Below the pieces are notes generated by a model. The model was not told the DNA's origin. It did not search any database and saw only the letters and a list, made by a program, of their open reading frames with translations. A DNA stretch of 64,000 nucleotides from an uncultured Porphyromonadaceae bacterium (GTDB lineage: Bacteria > Bacteroidota > Bacteroidia > Bacteroidales > Muribaculaceae): contig CAMHQD010000006.1 of assembly GCA_946187345.1 (NCBI GenBank), forward strand, positions 17,544 to 81,543, given 5' to 3'. The translations under genes and the position numbers were made by a program. Below are positions 43,536-53,055 of this stretch, piece by piece. Within the stretch, counting starts at the first letter, position 1, and each line of letters opens with the position of its first letter.

Positions 43536-46500
43536 ATGGAAACATTATCATATAATAACAAGACGCAGCGCGTGGCCGGCGAGGACTGGATTGCTGTTGA
43601 CCCCTACAGCGACGACGAGATTGACCGCATTCAGGATCCTGACGGCGGTCTTGCCGAGAATCCGCGTACCGCAATCCCGAGCCCGTTTGCCCAGTTGGAT
43701 CTGGTGAGAAACGCGTTCAAGAGCGTTGCTCAGGCGCCGGGCCTGCGTGCGCCACGCATGAACGGGCGGCTGGTGAGCAACGCCCTCGATGTTGCCCAGT
43801 TGATGTTTGATTACGAGAACCACCGCGAGCGACTGCGCATCGTGTGCTGGAACCGCGATGAGCAACTCGCCGCGCTGCGCGCCAGCGAGGCTCACCGTCT
43901 CTACGGCGAGACGCTCGACCTGTTTCTGCGCGCCGACACGGCATATAACTTCGACCGCCTCACCCGCTGGTACATACTCATGGTGGACGGACGCGTGGTG
44001 GGTGGCACGTCGCCGGCCAGCATTTTCATGGCCGCGCCGGCCGTACCGCAGTTCGACAACGTGATGGTGGAGCAGGGTGTGCCGTTGTTCTCAACAGTGC
44101 GACACCTGCACGAGCGCGATGCCGACTTTGTCTACTACTTTTTCTTGCTGCTCAACGCTTATCCCGACCTGCGGCAGTTGTGCCAACCGGTGTATGCCTA
44201 CGCTATGGCGTGTCTGCCGCTGCTGCAGCGCGAGCGCCCCGATGTTTACCGCCGCATCGTTGAGGCTATCCCCAACCCCGCGGCTCTCGACCCGTCGCGA
44301 GCCGCCGAGTGGCGGGCAAGACTCGAGGCGACGTTTGACGCGGCCCCCTTTGGTGTGGAGGTTGGTGTGCTGGGAGCGAAGTTCTACAGCCGTCGCCGCA
44401 TGGACATTCGCGCACTGGCGGCATCAAGCGACTTTGTGATCGCGCCCACAGTGGTGCAGCCCGCCGGCGCGGCCCTGCCGCTGGTGCTGGTGACCGGACA
44501 CCGCGCCGAGGGTGACACATGGCGTTATCTCGACCGCGAGTGGGACAGTGCCACCCAAGTGCTCACCGGCGGCAAACCATTGGAGGAGCGTCTGCTGCCT
44601 GATACTGCCGTGCAGTATCCTTTCCTCACCACCGTCGACCTGCTGCAGCCCACGCTGTTGCGCGTGCCGGCGCCGATTGACGGCAACCACTTTGTTGACG
44701 CCACCGCCGGCTGCAGGCACAGTGTGGACGGCATGAGTTACCTGCTGCCGGTCGCTCCATCCTATTTTGACTTCTTCACCGTGGCCGACCTCACCGCCAC
44801 TGTGGGCGGCAAGCCGGCGCTGACAATCGACACCGAGGCCGACGGCACCGCCACGGTCACCCTGCGCGTGCCGGTCAAGAAAGGCCACATTGAGATGCGG
44901 CGACGCTACATGGCGGTTGGAGCGGCCGAAGGCGAGCATTGGACCTTTGACGAGCAACGTGGCACGGGGCGCATCATGGATGTGGCCGTAGACCTGAGCG
45001 TGTTCCCGATGGTGCGCACCGGCGAGCAAGACGACTACACGGTGCAACTGTTCACGATGTTACCCGAGGGGAGCCGCGCCACGCTGGCGCTGCGCCGTGA
45101 CGCCGACGGTATGGCACCGCGAGTTAGCAGCAAGCGTCGCACGGCCACCGAGACGTTCACCACCATCTATCACGACGTGGCCGGCACATGGGACCGCGCC
45201 GAATTGACGGTGCACGCCGGCCGGACAGTCGCCACGGGCGTAATCCTACCGCGCTGGACAGAGGCCAGAGCCGGCAGCAAGCAACTGTTGTTTGCAGTGG
45301 ACTTCGGCACGACCAACACCCACGTCGAGTGGGCCGAGCGTGGCACAACATCGCGGCCGCTGACTTTTGAGGCCGGTGGCGGCGCCACACTTGTTGGCTC
45401 GCTGCTCAAGACGGGCGGCCTGGACCTGGCCGACCAGGTGCAGCGCATCGAGTTTCTGCCGCCGAGCATCGACGATGTGTACGGCTTCCCGTTGCGCACG
45501 GCGTTGCTGCGTCCGGCGGTGAACGATGGCCAGACCAAGTTATTCCACGATGTGAGCGTGCCATTCCTCTATGAGCGGCAATACTTTGGCGGCTACGATG
45601 TGTCCACCGGTCTCAAGTGGCTGGGCGACAGCGCGCCGGCACGCGAGTTCTTGCGCGAGATGGTGCTACTCGTGCGCGCACGGGTGCTGCTCGAGCAGGC
45701 CGACCCGCGCCGCACCGTGGTGACGTATTTCTTCCCCGTGAGTATGGGTGGCAGTGACCGCCGCCGCCTGCAGCAGGCATGGGAGGAACTTTACCGCACC
45801 TACCTCGGGCCGGACACCGCCACAGGGCTGCACTGCTTCCCGGAGAGCGTGGCCCCGACTTTCTACTACCGTGGCGCCGAGGCGGCCGCCGGCAGTTCGG
45901 TGGGCATCGACATCGGCGGCGGCACCACCGACGTGGTCATCTACCAGCCCACGGCCGACGGCCTGCATAGCCACGCCGTGGCCGTGTCGTCGTTCCGTTT
46001 TGCCGGCAACGCTATTTTCGGCGACGCCTTCGACCGGCCCGACGCCGAGCACAACCCGCTGCTCAAGCATTATGGCGCCTACTTTGACCAGTTGGCCACC
46101 GGCGACCGCACCGGCCAAATCACCTACCTGAGTTCAATCCTGCGCGACGTGATGCGCCGCGGACACAGCGAGGACGTGAACGCCTTCCTGTTCTCTATCG
46201 AGAACGTTGAGCAACTGCGTGGCCTGCGCGAGGTGGACCGCAACCGCTACAGTTATAATTGCCTGCTGCGCGCCGACTCGGACCGCAAACTCGTGTTTGC
46301 TTACTTCTACTCGGCAATCATCTACTACGTTGCCACCTCGATGAGGCAGCGAGACATGGTTATGCCTCGCGAGGTTTACTTCTCGGGCACAGGTAGCAAG
46401 ATACTGGTCATCGTGGGCGGTGACACGCTTGTTACAGACCTCACGCGCGAGATTTTTGAGCGGGTCTACTGCCGCAAGTTCGACAGTCCGTTTGCCGTGC

Positions 46501-46967
46501 GCATCGAGGCCGACGCCCCCAAGCAGATTACGTGCCGCGGCGGCATTCGCCTCACCGAGCAACTGCTCGCCGGCGGCGAGGCCGCCCAAGAGTTCTCGCC
46601 GCGCGCCATGGCAGCCATCAAGTACAGCCACCCGATGGCCGACCTGCCATCGCCGCTGTCGCTCGACTCGCTGCTGCAACCTGCCAGCCGCGCCGCAATC
46701 GTTAGGGCTGTCGAAGAGTTCAACCGCTTCTTCATCAACCTGATGGATAAGACGTGGCGCGATGAGTTGGGCATTGACGCGGCGGCCCTGCGTCTGCTCG
46801 ACGACATTCCCACAGCCGATGTTGACGCTTACCTCACCGCCGGCATCAACGCGTGGCTTGCCGGACGTTACGAGCCAACGGACGCCGTGGAGGACGTCCC
46901 CTTCTTCTACCCCGTGGCCGGAATCATCCGTCTGGGACTGCTGCCGCGCCTGGGCTACAACGCGTGA
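43536..46967 (+). CDS. Giant protein with actin/Hsp70-fold ATPase domain
   Basis: An 1143-residue protein. Residues 1 to about 580 are not recognised; they include IPSPFAQLDLVRNAFKSV and many beta strands. The ATPase region begins with phosphate-1 LLFAVDFGTTNTHVEWAE (Asp near 589). It continues with phosphate-2 VGIDIGGGTTDVVIY (Asp near 792) and an adenosine motif VYFSGTGSKILVIVGG (Gly near 951). The spacing resembles an enlarged Hsp70/FtsA domain; VTYFFPVSMGGSDRRRLQQA matches the connecting segment. Possibly related to SrfB-like large proteins, but this is unverified. It should bind ATP and act with the neighbouring tubulin-fold protein. Confidence 0.75.
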   Translation: METLSYNNKTQRVAGEDWIAVDPYSDDEIDRIQDPDGGLAENPRTAIPSPFAQLDLVRNAFKSVAQAPGLRAPRMNGRLVSNALDVAQLMFDYENHRERLRIVCWNRDEQLAALRASEAHRLYGETLDLFLRADTAYNFDRLTRWYILMVDGRVVGGTSPASIFMAAPAVPQFDNVMVEQGVPLFSTVRHLHERDADFVYYFFLLLNAYPDLRQLCQPVYAYAMACLPLLQRERPDVYRRIVEAIPNPAALDPSRAAEWRARLEATFDAAPFGVEVGVLGAKFYSRRRMDIRALAASSDFVIAPTVVQPAGAALPLVLVTGHRAEGDTWRYLDREWDSATQVLTGGKPLEERLLPDTAVQYPFLTTVDLLQPTLLRVPAPIDGNHFVDATAGCRHSVDGMSYLLPVAPSYFDFFTVADLTATVGGKPALTIDTEADGTATVTLRVPVKKGHIEMRRRYMAVGAAEGEHWTFDEQRGTGRIMDVAVDLSVFPMVRTGEQDDYTVQLFTMLPEGSRATLALRRDADGMAPRVSSKRRTATETFTTIYHDVAGTWDRAELTVHAGRTVATGVILPRWTEARAGSKQLLFAVDFGTTNTHVEWAERGTTSRPLTFEAGGGATLVGSLLKTGGLDLADQVQRIEFLPPSIDDVYGFPLRTALLRPAVNDGQTKLFHDVSVPFLYERQYFGGYDVSTGLKWLGDSAPAREFLREMVLLVRARVLLEQADPRRTVVTYFFPVSMGGSDRRRLQQAWEELYRTYLGPDTATGLHCFPESVAPTFYYRGAEAAAGSSVGIDIGGGTTDVVIYQPTADGLHSHAVAVSSFRFAGNAIFGDAFDRPDAEHNPLLKHYGAYFDQLATGDRTGQITYLSSILRDVMRRGHSEDVNAFLFSIENVEQLRGLREVDRNRYSYNCLLRADSDRKLVFAYFYSAIIYYVATSMRQRDMVMPREVYFSGTGSKILVIVGGDTLVTDLTREIFERVYCRKFDSPFAVRIEADAPKQITCRGGIRLTEQLLAGGEAAQEFSPRAMAAIKYSHPMADLPSPLSLDSLLQPASRAAIVRAVEEFNRFFINLMDKTWRDELGIDAAALRLLDDIPTADVDAYLTAGINAWLAGRYEPTDAVEDVPFFYPVAGIIRLGLLPRLGYNA

Positions 46968-47044
46968 ATAGTCAGTACCCCCCCTATTCTCCTCCATTCG
47001 GATGGGAAGAAAAGCCAAAAATATAAATAGTTATTGTTAGAGAT

Positions 47045-47635
47045 ATGGCGACGATTGCATTTGTGATAGCCGTGGCTGCATTGGCCGTGGCACTGTGGGT
47101 AGCGTGGCGGCAGCAGACTATTAACGGCGAGTTGGCGCGCGAGATAAACGCCTTGCGGCAAAGCGTGGCGAGCGCTCCCCTGCCGGCATCGCGGCCAGAC
47201 GAAGGCCAGCAAGGAGAAGGTCAAGATGGTGACACGCCGGTCACCGGGCGGCCAGGTCAAGGCCCTGCGTTGCAAGCGGGCGAGACCGACGGGAGGCAAG
47301 ACACCTCACCGCGCACGCTTTACTTGTCGCGTGCTGACGAGCAGGGAGTGTTCTCACGGGCAACCGAGGCGATGATGCCAGGCAACAGCATCTTCTGCTT
47401 GACCACCATCGACGGCGACCCGCAGCGCGGCACGTTTGCCGTGATTGACGACCGCGGCGTACACGCCATGGCGCTGATGATGCCCACGCTGAACCTTGCC
47501 GGCGCGTGCACCGGAGCCGACATCCAAGTGAGCGGCGGCGCCACGGCCATCGTCACCGATGTGCCGGGCGAAGCCTCATTGAGCGGCGGCCGTTGGCATG
47601 TGACCGTGCCGGCGGTAATACATTTTGTTAAATAA
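47045..47635 (+). CDS. Single-pass membrane protein of the tubulin/actin-fold operon
   Basis: A 196-residue protein with an N-terminal membrane helix (TIAFVIAVAALAVALWVAW), a short coiled-coil-like segment (INGELAREINALRQSVAS), a Gly/Gln/Asp-rich linker and a C-terminal globular domain (LYLSRADEQGVFSRATEAMM, GTFAVIDDRGVHAMALM). The family is not recognised. The bulk is probably outside the membrane plane, on the cytoplasmic or periplasmic side depending on topology. It follows the actin-fold gene by 77 bases and precedes a tiny membrane protein gene by nine bases. Likely links the system to the membrane. Confidence 0.65.
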   Translation: MATIAFVIAVAALAVALWVAWRQQTINGELAREINALRQSVASAPLPASRPDEGQQGEGQDGDTPVTGRPGQGPALQAGETDGRQDTSPRTLYLSRADEQGVFSRATEAMMPGNSIFCLTTIDGDPQRGTFAVIDDRGVHAMALMMPTLNLAGACTGADIQVSGGATAIVTDVPGEASLSGGRWHVTVPAVIHFVK

Positions 47636-47644
47636 CAAGAGGCA

Positions 47645-47794
47645 ATGTCACCAAAAGACAACAAGAGGAAAACAGGCTCCGGACGCCGCTTCTATGAGCC
47701 GCACACGGCCGTGGGGTGCTTGTGGCGAAGTGTAGTCGTCACACTGGTTTTGTTCATCATTTATATCATCGTCGGGTGGATTATCAGCGGCTGA
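47645..47794 (+). CDS. 49-residue membrane microprotein (missed by ORF track)
   Basis: The ATG at 47645 opens a 50-codon frame: MSPKDNKRKTGSGRRFYEPH, then TAVGCLWRSVVVTLVLFIIY and IIVGWIISG before TGA at 47794. A basic cytoplasmic head is followed by one strong transmembrane helix. It starts nine bases after the stop of the preceding gene and in the same direction, so it is almost certainly the last gene of the operon. It is below the 60-residue cutoff of the ORF track. I cannot name a family. Confidence 0.7.
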   Translation: MSPKDNKRKTGSGRRFYEPHTAVGCLWRSVVVTLVLFIIYIIVGWIISG

Positions 47795-47900
47795 AGCGTG
47801 TCTTGTGTTGTATATTTTGTGTATAAATAGGCTTGTTGTTGAATAATTTTGCAGAATTGGCTCAAAAGTTTGTTTTTTGAGTAAAAAAAATTACAAATTG

Positions 47901-47932
47901 TTTGTTTGTCGCTCAAAAAAATATTACTTTTG
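47901..47932 (+). promoter_or_regulatory. Promoter of argR
   Basis: TTTG at 47901-47904 and TACTTTTG at 47925-47932, spacer 20 bases, 40 bases upstream of the argR ATG. The upstream stretch 47795-47900 is AT-rich and could hold ARG boxes for autoregulation, but I cannot define one. Confidence 0.65.
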
Positions 47933-47972
47933 CGCTATCCAACCAAATTCAACCACAATATTTATCACAAAG

Positions 47973-48428
47973 ATGAAAGAAAGAGATAATCGCTTGCAGC
48001 AAATTCGCGAGTTGATAGAGACATCTGACGTGTGCAGCCAGAACGAACTGGTTGAAAAGCTGGCTCAGAAAGGGTGCGTAGTTACCCAAGCAACGCTCTC
48101 GCGCGACCTGCGGCGATTGCGCATCAACAAGGTTGCTACCGAGAATGGTTACCGGTATGTGTATGCGGGGCCGGACTTGGTGAGTGCTCGGGAGGAGAGC
48201 ACTGATGTGGCACACCATCGTGCTCCAATCAAATCGATTGAGTTCTCCGGCAACTTTGTCGTTATCAAGACGCGCAATGGTTATGCCACCGGTTTGGCTT
48301 ATGACATTGATATGAGTCATTCTCCGCTCATTTTGGGTACTATCGCCGGTGCCGACACCGTGTTCGCCATCATGCGCGAGGATGTTGACCGTGGCGAAGT
48401 GGCCATGTTTATATCAGAATTCAAGTAA
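47973..48428 (+). CDS. argR: Arginine repressor
   Basis: A 151-residue protein. The winged helix-turn-helix domain has RLQQIRELIETSDVCSQNEL and GCVVTQATLSRDLRRLRINK with the SRD motif of DNA-binding ArgR. The C-terminal oligomerisation and arginine-binding domain has GTIAGADTVFAIMRED, containing the GTIAGDDT-like loop (here GADT). It represses arginine biosynthesis when arginine is bound. In Bacteroides the gene usually heads an arg operon; none is adjacent here. The ATG at 47973 follows the promoter, unlike the longer ORF-track frame. Confidence 0.93.
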   Translation: MKERDNRLQQIRELIETSDVCSQNELVEKLAQKGCVVTQATLSRDLRRLRINKVATENGYRYVYAGPDLVSAREESTDVAHHRAPIKSIEFSGNFVVIKTRNGYATGLAYDIDMSHSPLILGTIAGADTVFAIMREDVDRGEVAMFISEFK

Positions 48429-48489
48429 GTTTGTGGTTAGTAGTTTATAGCGTTGAATCTCATATAACTTCTATTATATTTAGAAAAGA

Positions 48490-49653
48490 ATGAAGATATT
48501 ACATACGAGCGACTGGCACTTGGGTCAGTCGTTCTTTGGTTACGACCGGTGCAGCGAGGGGGCCGACATGATGCGGCAACTCGCTGTGATTGTTGCAGAT
48601 GAGCGGCCTGACGCGCTCGTGGTGGCCGGTGACGTGTTTCACAACGCGATGCCGTCCAATGAGGCGTCGCGCACCTACGTTGCCGGTGTTCTCGCGCTGC
48701 ACGAGGCGCTCCCGTCAATGCCCATCGTCATCATCGCCGGCAACCACGACAGCGCGGCGCGTCTCGCGGCCTATGGTGAGTTGTGGCGCCTGGCCGGAGT
48801 GACCATCGCGGCGTCGCGTCGAGAGGCAATGGTGCCGGTGCCGGCCGGTGGAGGGATGATTGTGCCTATTGCCTATCAGCACCCGGGGGCGCTTCCGGAA
48901 GTCGCTACCGCGGCAATCGCCGCGGCGCGGCGGGCGGCAGGCGCCTGCGCGCCTGTTGTCGCTGTGGCACACCAGGGCATCGTGGGGGCTGACTACACTG
49001 GCCATTACCGCCAACCATTCCTCGCCGACTCGCTATCGCTTGCCGAAGCCGGCTTGGACGGGGCCGACTATGTTGCGCTGGGGCACATCCACCGCCCGCA
49101 ACCGGTGGCCGGCACCGGCAACCGCGCGCGATACTGCGGCTCGCCACTGCCGGTGCATTTTGACGAGGCGGGTCATTATACACATAGTGTCGACATAGTC
49201 GAGATTGCCGAGGCGGGTGCCGCACCGGTGATACACACTGTGCCTATTTCGCCGGCGGTGCCGTTGCTCACCGTGCCCGACGTGCCGGTCACACTTGATG
49301 AGGCTCTCATCGCACTGGAGGCTCTGCCGGCCGATGCGCCATGCTATGTGCGGCTCAACGTGGCCGTCAAGGGGCAATGGCTGCCGGGTGACGCCAAGGA
49401 ACGCGCGATTGAGGTGGCCGCACGCGTCACCGACGACAATGGAGTGGTGGTGAAGCGCTTCTGTGAGTTCGCCATCACGCGCGATGAGGCAACGCGCGCC
49501 GACGCGTCGGCTGTCACGGCCGATGTGGAGGAATTATCGCGCATGGAGCCGCTCGAAGCGGCGGAGCGATACTTGCGCCACAAGGGAATGGAACCACTCA
49601 GCGACGACGAGCGCGGCATCTTTGAGGCAATCCAAAATACCGCAATTAACTGA
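48490..49653 (+). CDS. sbcD: Exonuclease SbcCD subunit D
   Basis: A 387-residue calcineurin-like nuclease. Metal-binding motifs are ILHTSDWHLGQSFFGYDR, VVAGDVFHNAMPSNEASR, IVIIAGNHDSAARL and YVALGHIHRPQ. It is the Mre11-type subunit that cuts hairpins and processes double-strand ends with SbcC. It precedes sbcC by eight bases, so both come from one message. The start follows an A-rich leader without a Shine-Dalgarno sequence. Confidence 0.95.
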   Translation: MKILHTSDWHLGQSFFGYDRCSEGADMMRQLAVIVADERPDALVVAGDVFHNAMPSNEASRTYVAGVLALHEALPSMPIVIIAGNHDSAARLAAYGELWRLAGVTIAASRREAMVPVPAGGGMIVPIAYQHPGALPEVATAAIAAARRAAGACAPVVAVAHQGIVGADYTGHYRQPFLADSLSLAEAGLDGADYVALGHIHRPQPVAGTGNRARYCGSPLPVHFDEAGHYTHSVDIVEIAEAGAAPVIHTVPISPAVPLLTVPDVPVTLDEALIALEALPADAPCYVRLNVAVKGQWLPGDAKERAIEVAARVTDDNGVVVKRFCEFAITRDEATRADASAVTADVEELSRMEPLEAAERYLRHKGMEPLSDDERGIFEAIQNTAIN

Positions 49654-49661
49654 ATAAGGAG

Positions 49662-52316
49662 ATGAAGATACTCAAGGTTGACATACACAACTTGGCATCG
49701 ATTACTGACGCCACAATAGACTTCACGACGGGCAGGCTTGCCGAGGATCCGTTAGTGCTCATCAGCGGCCCCACCGGAGCAGGCAAGACTACTGTGCTCG
49801 ACGCAATCTGTCTCGCGCTCTACGGGCGCACGCCGCGCTTGAGCGGCGAGCGGTGGCCGGAGCGCATCGACCTCGATAATGACAATAATATCGCCATCAC
49901 GAGCCTCGTGTCCATCGCGCGTCGCACCACCTGTGAAGCGAGGGCCACGCTTACGTTTGAGGCAAACGACGGCGAGCGATACGAGGCTCAATGGAGTATC
50001 CGTCGCACACGTCCGCGCGGCGCGAGCAGCGGCAAGTGGCAGCGGGCCGCGCAATCTCTCATTCGAGTGGCCACCGGTGAGGAACTTGCCGGCGATGACG
50101 CGCGGGCCCGCGTGATTGGGCTTGTGGGGATGGATTACGACCAGTTTATCCGCACCACAATGCTGGCCCAGGGTGAGTTCACCTCGTTTTTGAAATGCAA
50201 GGCCGATGAGAAAGCGTCAATGCTTGAGCGCATAATCGGCGCGGAGCGCTTTGCCGCGGCAAGTGTCGCAATCTTTAACATCTACAAGACCGCCGAGCAG
50301 CAGCGGGACAACATCAAGTTAGAGTGGAAAACACTCGACGAGCAATGCCTCAAGGAGGACAAAATTACCGAAATTAACGCGCTAATCGCCGAGGGCACCG
50401 CAAAAATCGCCGCACTCACGGCGCGATATGAGAGCCTTGATGCCGTCATCAAATGGATTGACGACAAAGCGGCTATCAAGCGCGAGAGTGATGAACTCAC
50501 CGCTCGCCTCGATGTCGCGCTGCAAGAGCGGTATCGCCGTTGTGCCGATGAGAAGGCGCGATTGGATGCCGAGTTAGCTGCCGGCGACACAGAGGCGGCA
50601 TTGAGCGGCAAGTTGCGCGCGGCCACAGAAGCCGTGGCGCGGTATCGCGAAGTTATCAATGAGTTGAACGTGAAGTTCACCGCGCTCGACCTTACCGGCC
50701 GCCAACGCCGCCGCCGAGACAACGACCGGCGGCGCAATGCGTTGAATATACTGCTTACCACGATAGCCACTATCGGTGTCAAGCGGCAGCACGCCGCCGA
50801 ACTTGCCGCACGCGCTGCCGACGCCCGCACGGCCGCCGACGCGGCGACCGCTGTCTTGCCGGCGAGCGAGACCGCCGCGCGCCAAGCGGCCGAGGCGTTG
50901 CGCGCCGGGCAGGATATTCTCGACAAGCAGGAATTGAGCGTCAAGCAGACAACACGCGAACTGCGCGCCTCGCTCGTTGTGGGTGAGATGTGTCCGGTGT
51001 GCGGCCAGACTGTGGAGCGGTTGATTGGCGAGGAACAATTCACCTCGATTCTCGCGCCGATGCGCGAGCGTGTGTCGTTGCTGCGCGAGGCATATCTCAA
51101 GGCCGAGGCGGCCCAGCGCGCGGCCATCGCCGAGGCCAAACGCCTCGGCCAAGAGGCCGTGAAAGCCCGCGCCCAAGCAGACAATGCCGGCACCGAGGTC
51201 ACTAATCTCGAGAAAAAAAACGCCAATGATGCCGCCGCGCTGCGTGTGGAGGCCGCTGAAGCGGCTATCACAGCGGCCATCGCTGCCGTTGATGAGGAAA
51301 ATAGGGAGATTGACGCAAAGATAGAAGAGGCCGGAACGTTGCAGCGGCAACTCAGCGCCCAGACCGCCAAACTCGATGAGTTGCGCAACGTGGAGCGCGT
51401 GTGTGCCGACGATCTTGCCAAGTTGCGCCGTCGCTTGGAGATTCAATCAATCGTGACGCAATCGCTTGCCGCCATCGTCGGATTGATGCCGGCATGGGGC
51501 AGCCATAATCCGATGGCGGCGGTTGCCGTTGATGCCGAGAGGCTCAACGCCGCCGTGAGGCAACTGCAGGTGGACGTGAGTGGCGCCACCGCCGCCATCA
51601 CCGCGACGCGCCGCCGGCTGGAGGCTCACCTTGCCGCAAAGCCGGTTGAGGTGGCCGATGATACAGAAATCGCCGTCTTGAGAGAGCAGTCCGCCCGGGC
51701 CAAAGCCGAAGTGGGAGAACTCCAGAAGGAGCAAGGCGCCCTGCAACAGAGCCTGAAAAACAATGACGACGTGCGTCGCGATAGAGACGCCGCCGCCACA
51801 CGCTTGGAGCGGGCGCAGTCCAATCTTGAGCGTTACGCCCGCTTGAACAGTTGTTTTGGTTCGAGCGATGGCAAGAAACTGAAAACCATCGCGCTCGGCT
51901 TTATCTTGGGAGACCTGCTGCACCGTGCCAACCATTACCTGCGGCAGTTTGATGACCACTACGAGTTGTGCAACGAGCCCGGCTCGCTCACTATCATGCT
52001 GCGCGACCGGCAGTTGGGCAACGTGCAGGGCGTGAGCACCAACTTGAGCGGCGGCGAGAGTTTCATGGTGAGCCTGGCGTTGGCGTTGGCGCTGGCTCAA
52101 GCCGGCAACAACGTGATTACGGCCGATACCCTTTTTATAGATGAGGGCTTTGGCACGCTGAGTGATGATGCCTTGTGCAATGTTATCGACACGTTAGAGA
52201 CGTTGCGGCAAATCGGCGGCCGCCGTGTAGTGCTCATCAGCCACATAGCGGCCTTGCGCGACCGCATCACGGCACGCATCGACATCAGCGACGGCAAAGT
52301 CGTCACCGGCGATTGA
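49662..52316 (+). CDS. sbcC: Exonuclease SbcCD subunit C
   Basis: An 884-residue Rad50-like SMC ATPase, shorter than the E. coli protein (1048). Walker A is VLISGPTGAGKTTVLDAICL, followed by ALYGRTPRLSGERWPERI. The zinc hook CPVCGQT lies near residue 444, amid long coiled coils. The C-terminal ABC half carries the signature NLSGGESFMVSLALALALAQ and Walker B DTLFIDEGFGTLSDDAL. It works with SbcD on DNA ends and palindromes. A window rich in long palindromes alongside a functional SbcCD is worth noting. Confidence 0.95.
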   Translation: MKILKVDIHNLASITDATIDFTTGRLAEDPLVLISGPTGAGKTTVLDAICLALYGRTPRLSGERWPERIDLDNDNNIAITSLVSIARRTTCEARATLTFEANDGERYEAQWSIRRTRPRGASSGKWQRAAQSLIRVATGEELAGDDARARVIGLVGMDYDQFIRTTMLAQGEFTSFLKCKADEKASMLERIIGAERFAAASVAIFNIYKTAEQQRDNIKLEWKTLDEQCLKEDKITEINALIAEGTAKIAALTARYESLDAVIKWIDDKAAIKRESDELTARLDVALQERYRRCADEKARLDAELAAGDTEAALSGKLRAATEAVARYREVINELNVKFTALDLTGRQRRRRDNDRRRNALNILLTTIATIGVKRQHAAELAARAADARTAADAATAVLPASETAARQAAEALRAGQDILDKQELSVKQTTRELRASLVVGEMCPVCGQTVERLIGEEQFTSILAPMRERVSLLREAYLKAEAAQRAAIAEAKRLGQEAVKARAQADNAGTEVTNLEKKNANDAAALRVEAAEAAITAAIAAVDEENREIDAKIEEAGTLQRQLSAQTAKLDELRNVERVCADDLAKLRRRLEIQSIVTQSLAAIVGLMPAWGSHNPMAAVAVDAERLNAAVRQLQVDVSGATAAITATRRRLEAHLAAKPVEVADDTEIAVLREQSARAKAEVGELQKEQGALQQSLKNNDDVRRDRDAAATRLERAQSNLERYARLNSCFGSSDGKKLKTIALGFILGDLLHRANHYLRQFDDHYELCNEPGSLTIMLRDRQLGNVQGVSTNLSGGESFMVSLALALALAQAGNNVITADTLFIDEGFGTLSDDALCNVIDTLETLRQIGGRRVVLISHIAALRDRITARIDISDGKVVTGD

Positions 52317-52322
52317 CGGCAG

Positions 52323-53039
52323 TCATGGATGCACGACAGTGCCGATGGGCTCGCCATGAAGCACGCGCTCGAGATTGCCGGCCTTGTCCATGTTGAACAC
52401 ATGGATTGGCAGGTTGTTCTCGCGGCACATCACGATTGCGGTGAGGTCCATCACCTTGAGACCTCGGGCAAGCACCTCGTCATATGAGATACGGTCAAAC
52501 CGTGTCGCCGCCGGGTCTTTCTCGGGGTCGGCAGTGTAAATGCCGTCCACGCGTGTGCCCTTGAGCATGACATCGGCCTCCACCTCGATGCCTCGCAGCG
52601 ATGAGCCGGTGTCGGTGGTGAAGAAAGGGTTGCCGGTGCCACACGACATGATGGCTACCTTGCCTTGCTCGAGCGCCTCGATGGCGCGCCACTTGCTGTA
52701 GTGCTCGCCGATGGGGTGCATGTCGATGGCGGTGAGCACGCGTGAGGGCTGCCCCACTGCACCGAGGGCGCTGCTCAACGCGAGCGAGTTGATTACCGTG
52801 GCGAGCATACCCATCTGGTCGCCCTTGACGCGGTCAAAGCCCCGCGAGGCGCCTTGCAGGCCGCGGAAGATGTTGCCGCCGCCGATAACGATTGCCACTT
52901 GGACGCCGTCGTCGACGGCCTGCTTGATTTGGCGGGCATAGTCGGCCAGGCGGTCGCTGTCGATGCCGTGACCCTGGGCTCCCATGAGCGACTCGCCGCT
53001 GAGTTTGAGCAGCACACGCTTGTAGATTACGTTTCCCAT
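52323..53039 (-). CDS. pyrH: UMP kinase
   Basis: A 238-residue amino-acid-kinase fold enzyme with YKRVLLKLSGESLMGAQGHG, the phosphate loop AIVIGGGNIFRGLQG and IMSCGTGNPFFTTDTGSSL, typical hexameric bacterial UMP kinase. It makes UDP from UMP for nucleic acids and nucleotide sugars. It converges on sbcC with only six bases between stop codons. The usual neighbour frr is absent. No clear promoter is visible in 53040-53135, which holds a palindromic repeat. Confidence 0.96.
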   Translation of the reverse strand: MGNVIYKRVLLKLSGESLMGAQGHGIDSDRLADYARQIKQAVDDGVQVAIVIGGGNIFRGLQGASRGFDRVKGDQMGMLATVINSLALSSALGAVGQPSRVLTAIDMHPIGEHYSKWRAIEALEQGKVAIMSCGTGNPFFTTDTGSSLRGIEVEADVMLKGTRVDGIYTADPEKDPAATRFDRISYDEVLARGLKVMDLTAIVMCRENNLPIHVFNMDKAGNLERVLHGEPIGTVVHP

Positions 53040-53055
53040 GTTTTTATAAAATTTT

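Noticed and set aside
46134-47018. 294-codon minus-strand ORF over the actin-fold gene
   Set aside because: Shadow frame; the plus-strand protein has all actin/Hsp70 motifs.
50282-51421. 379-codon minus-strand ORF over sbcC
   Set aside because: Serine/alanine-rich antisense of the sbcC coiled coil, not a gene.
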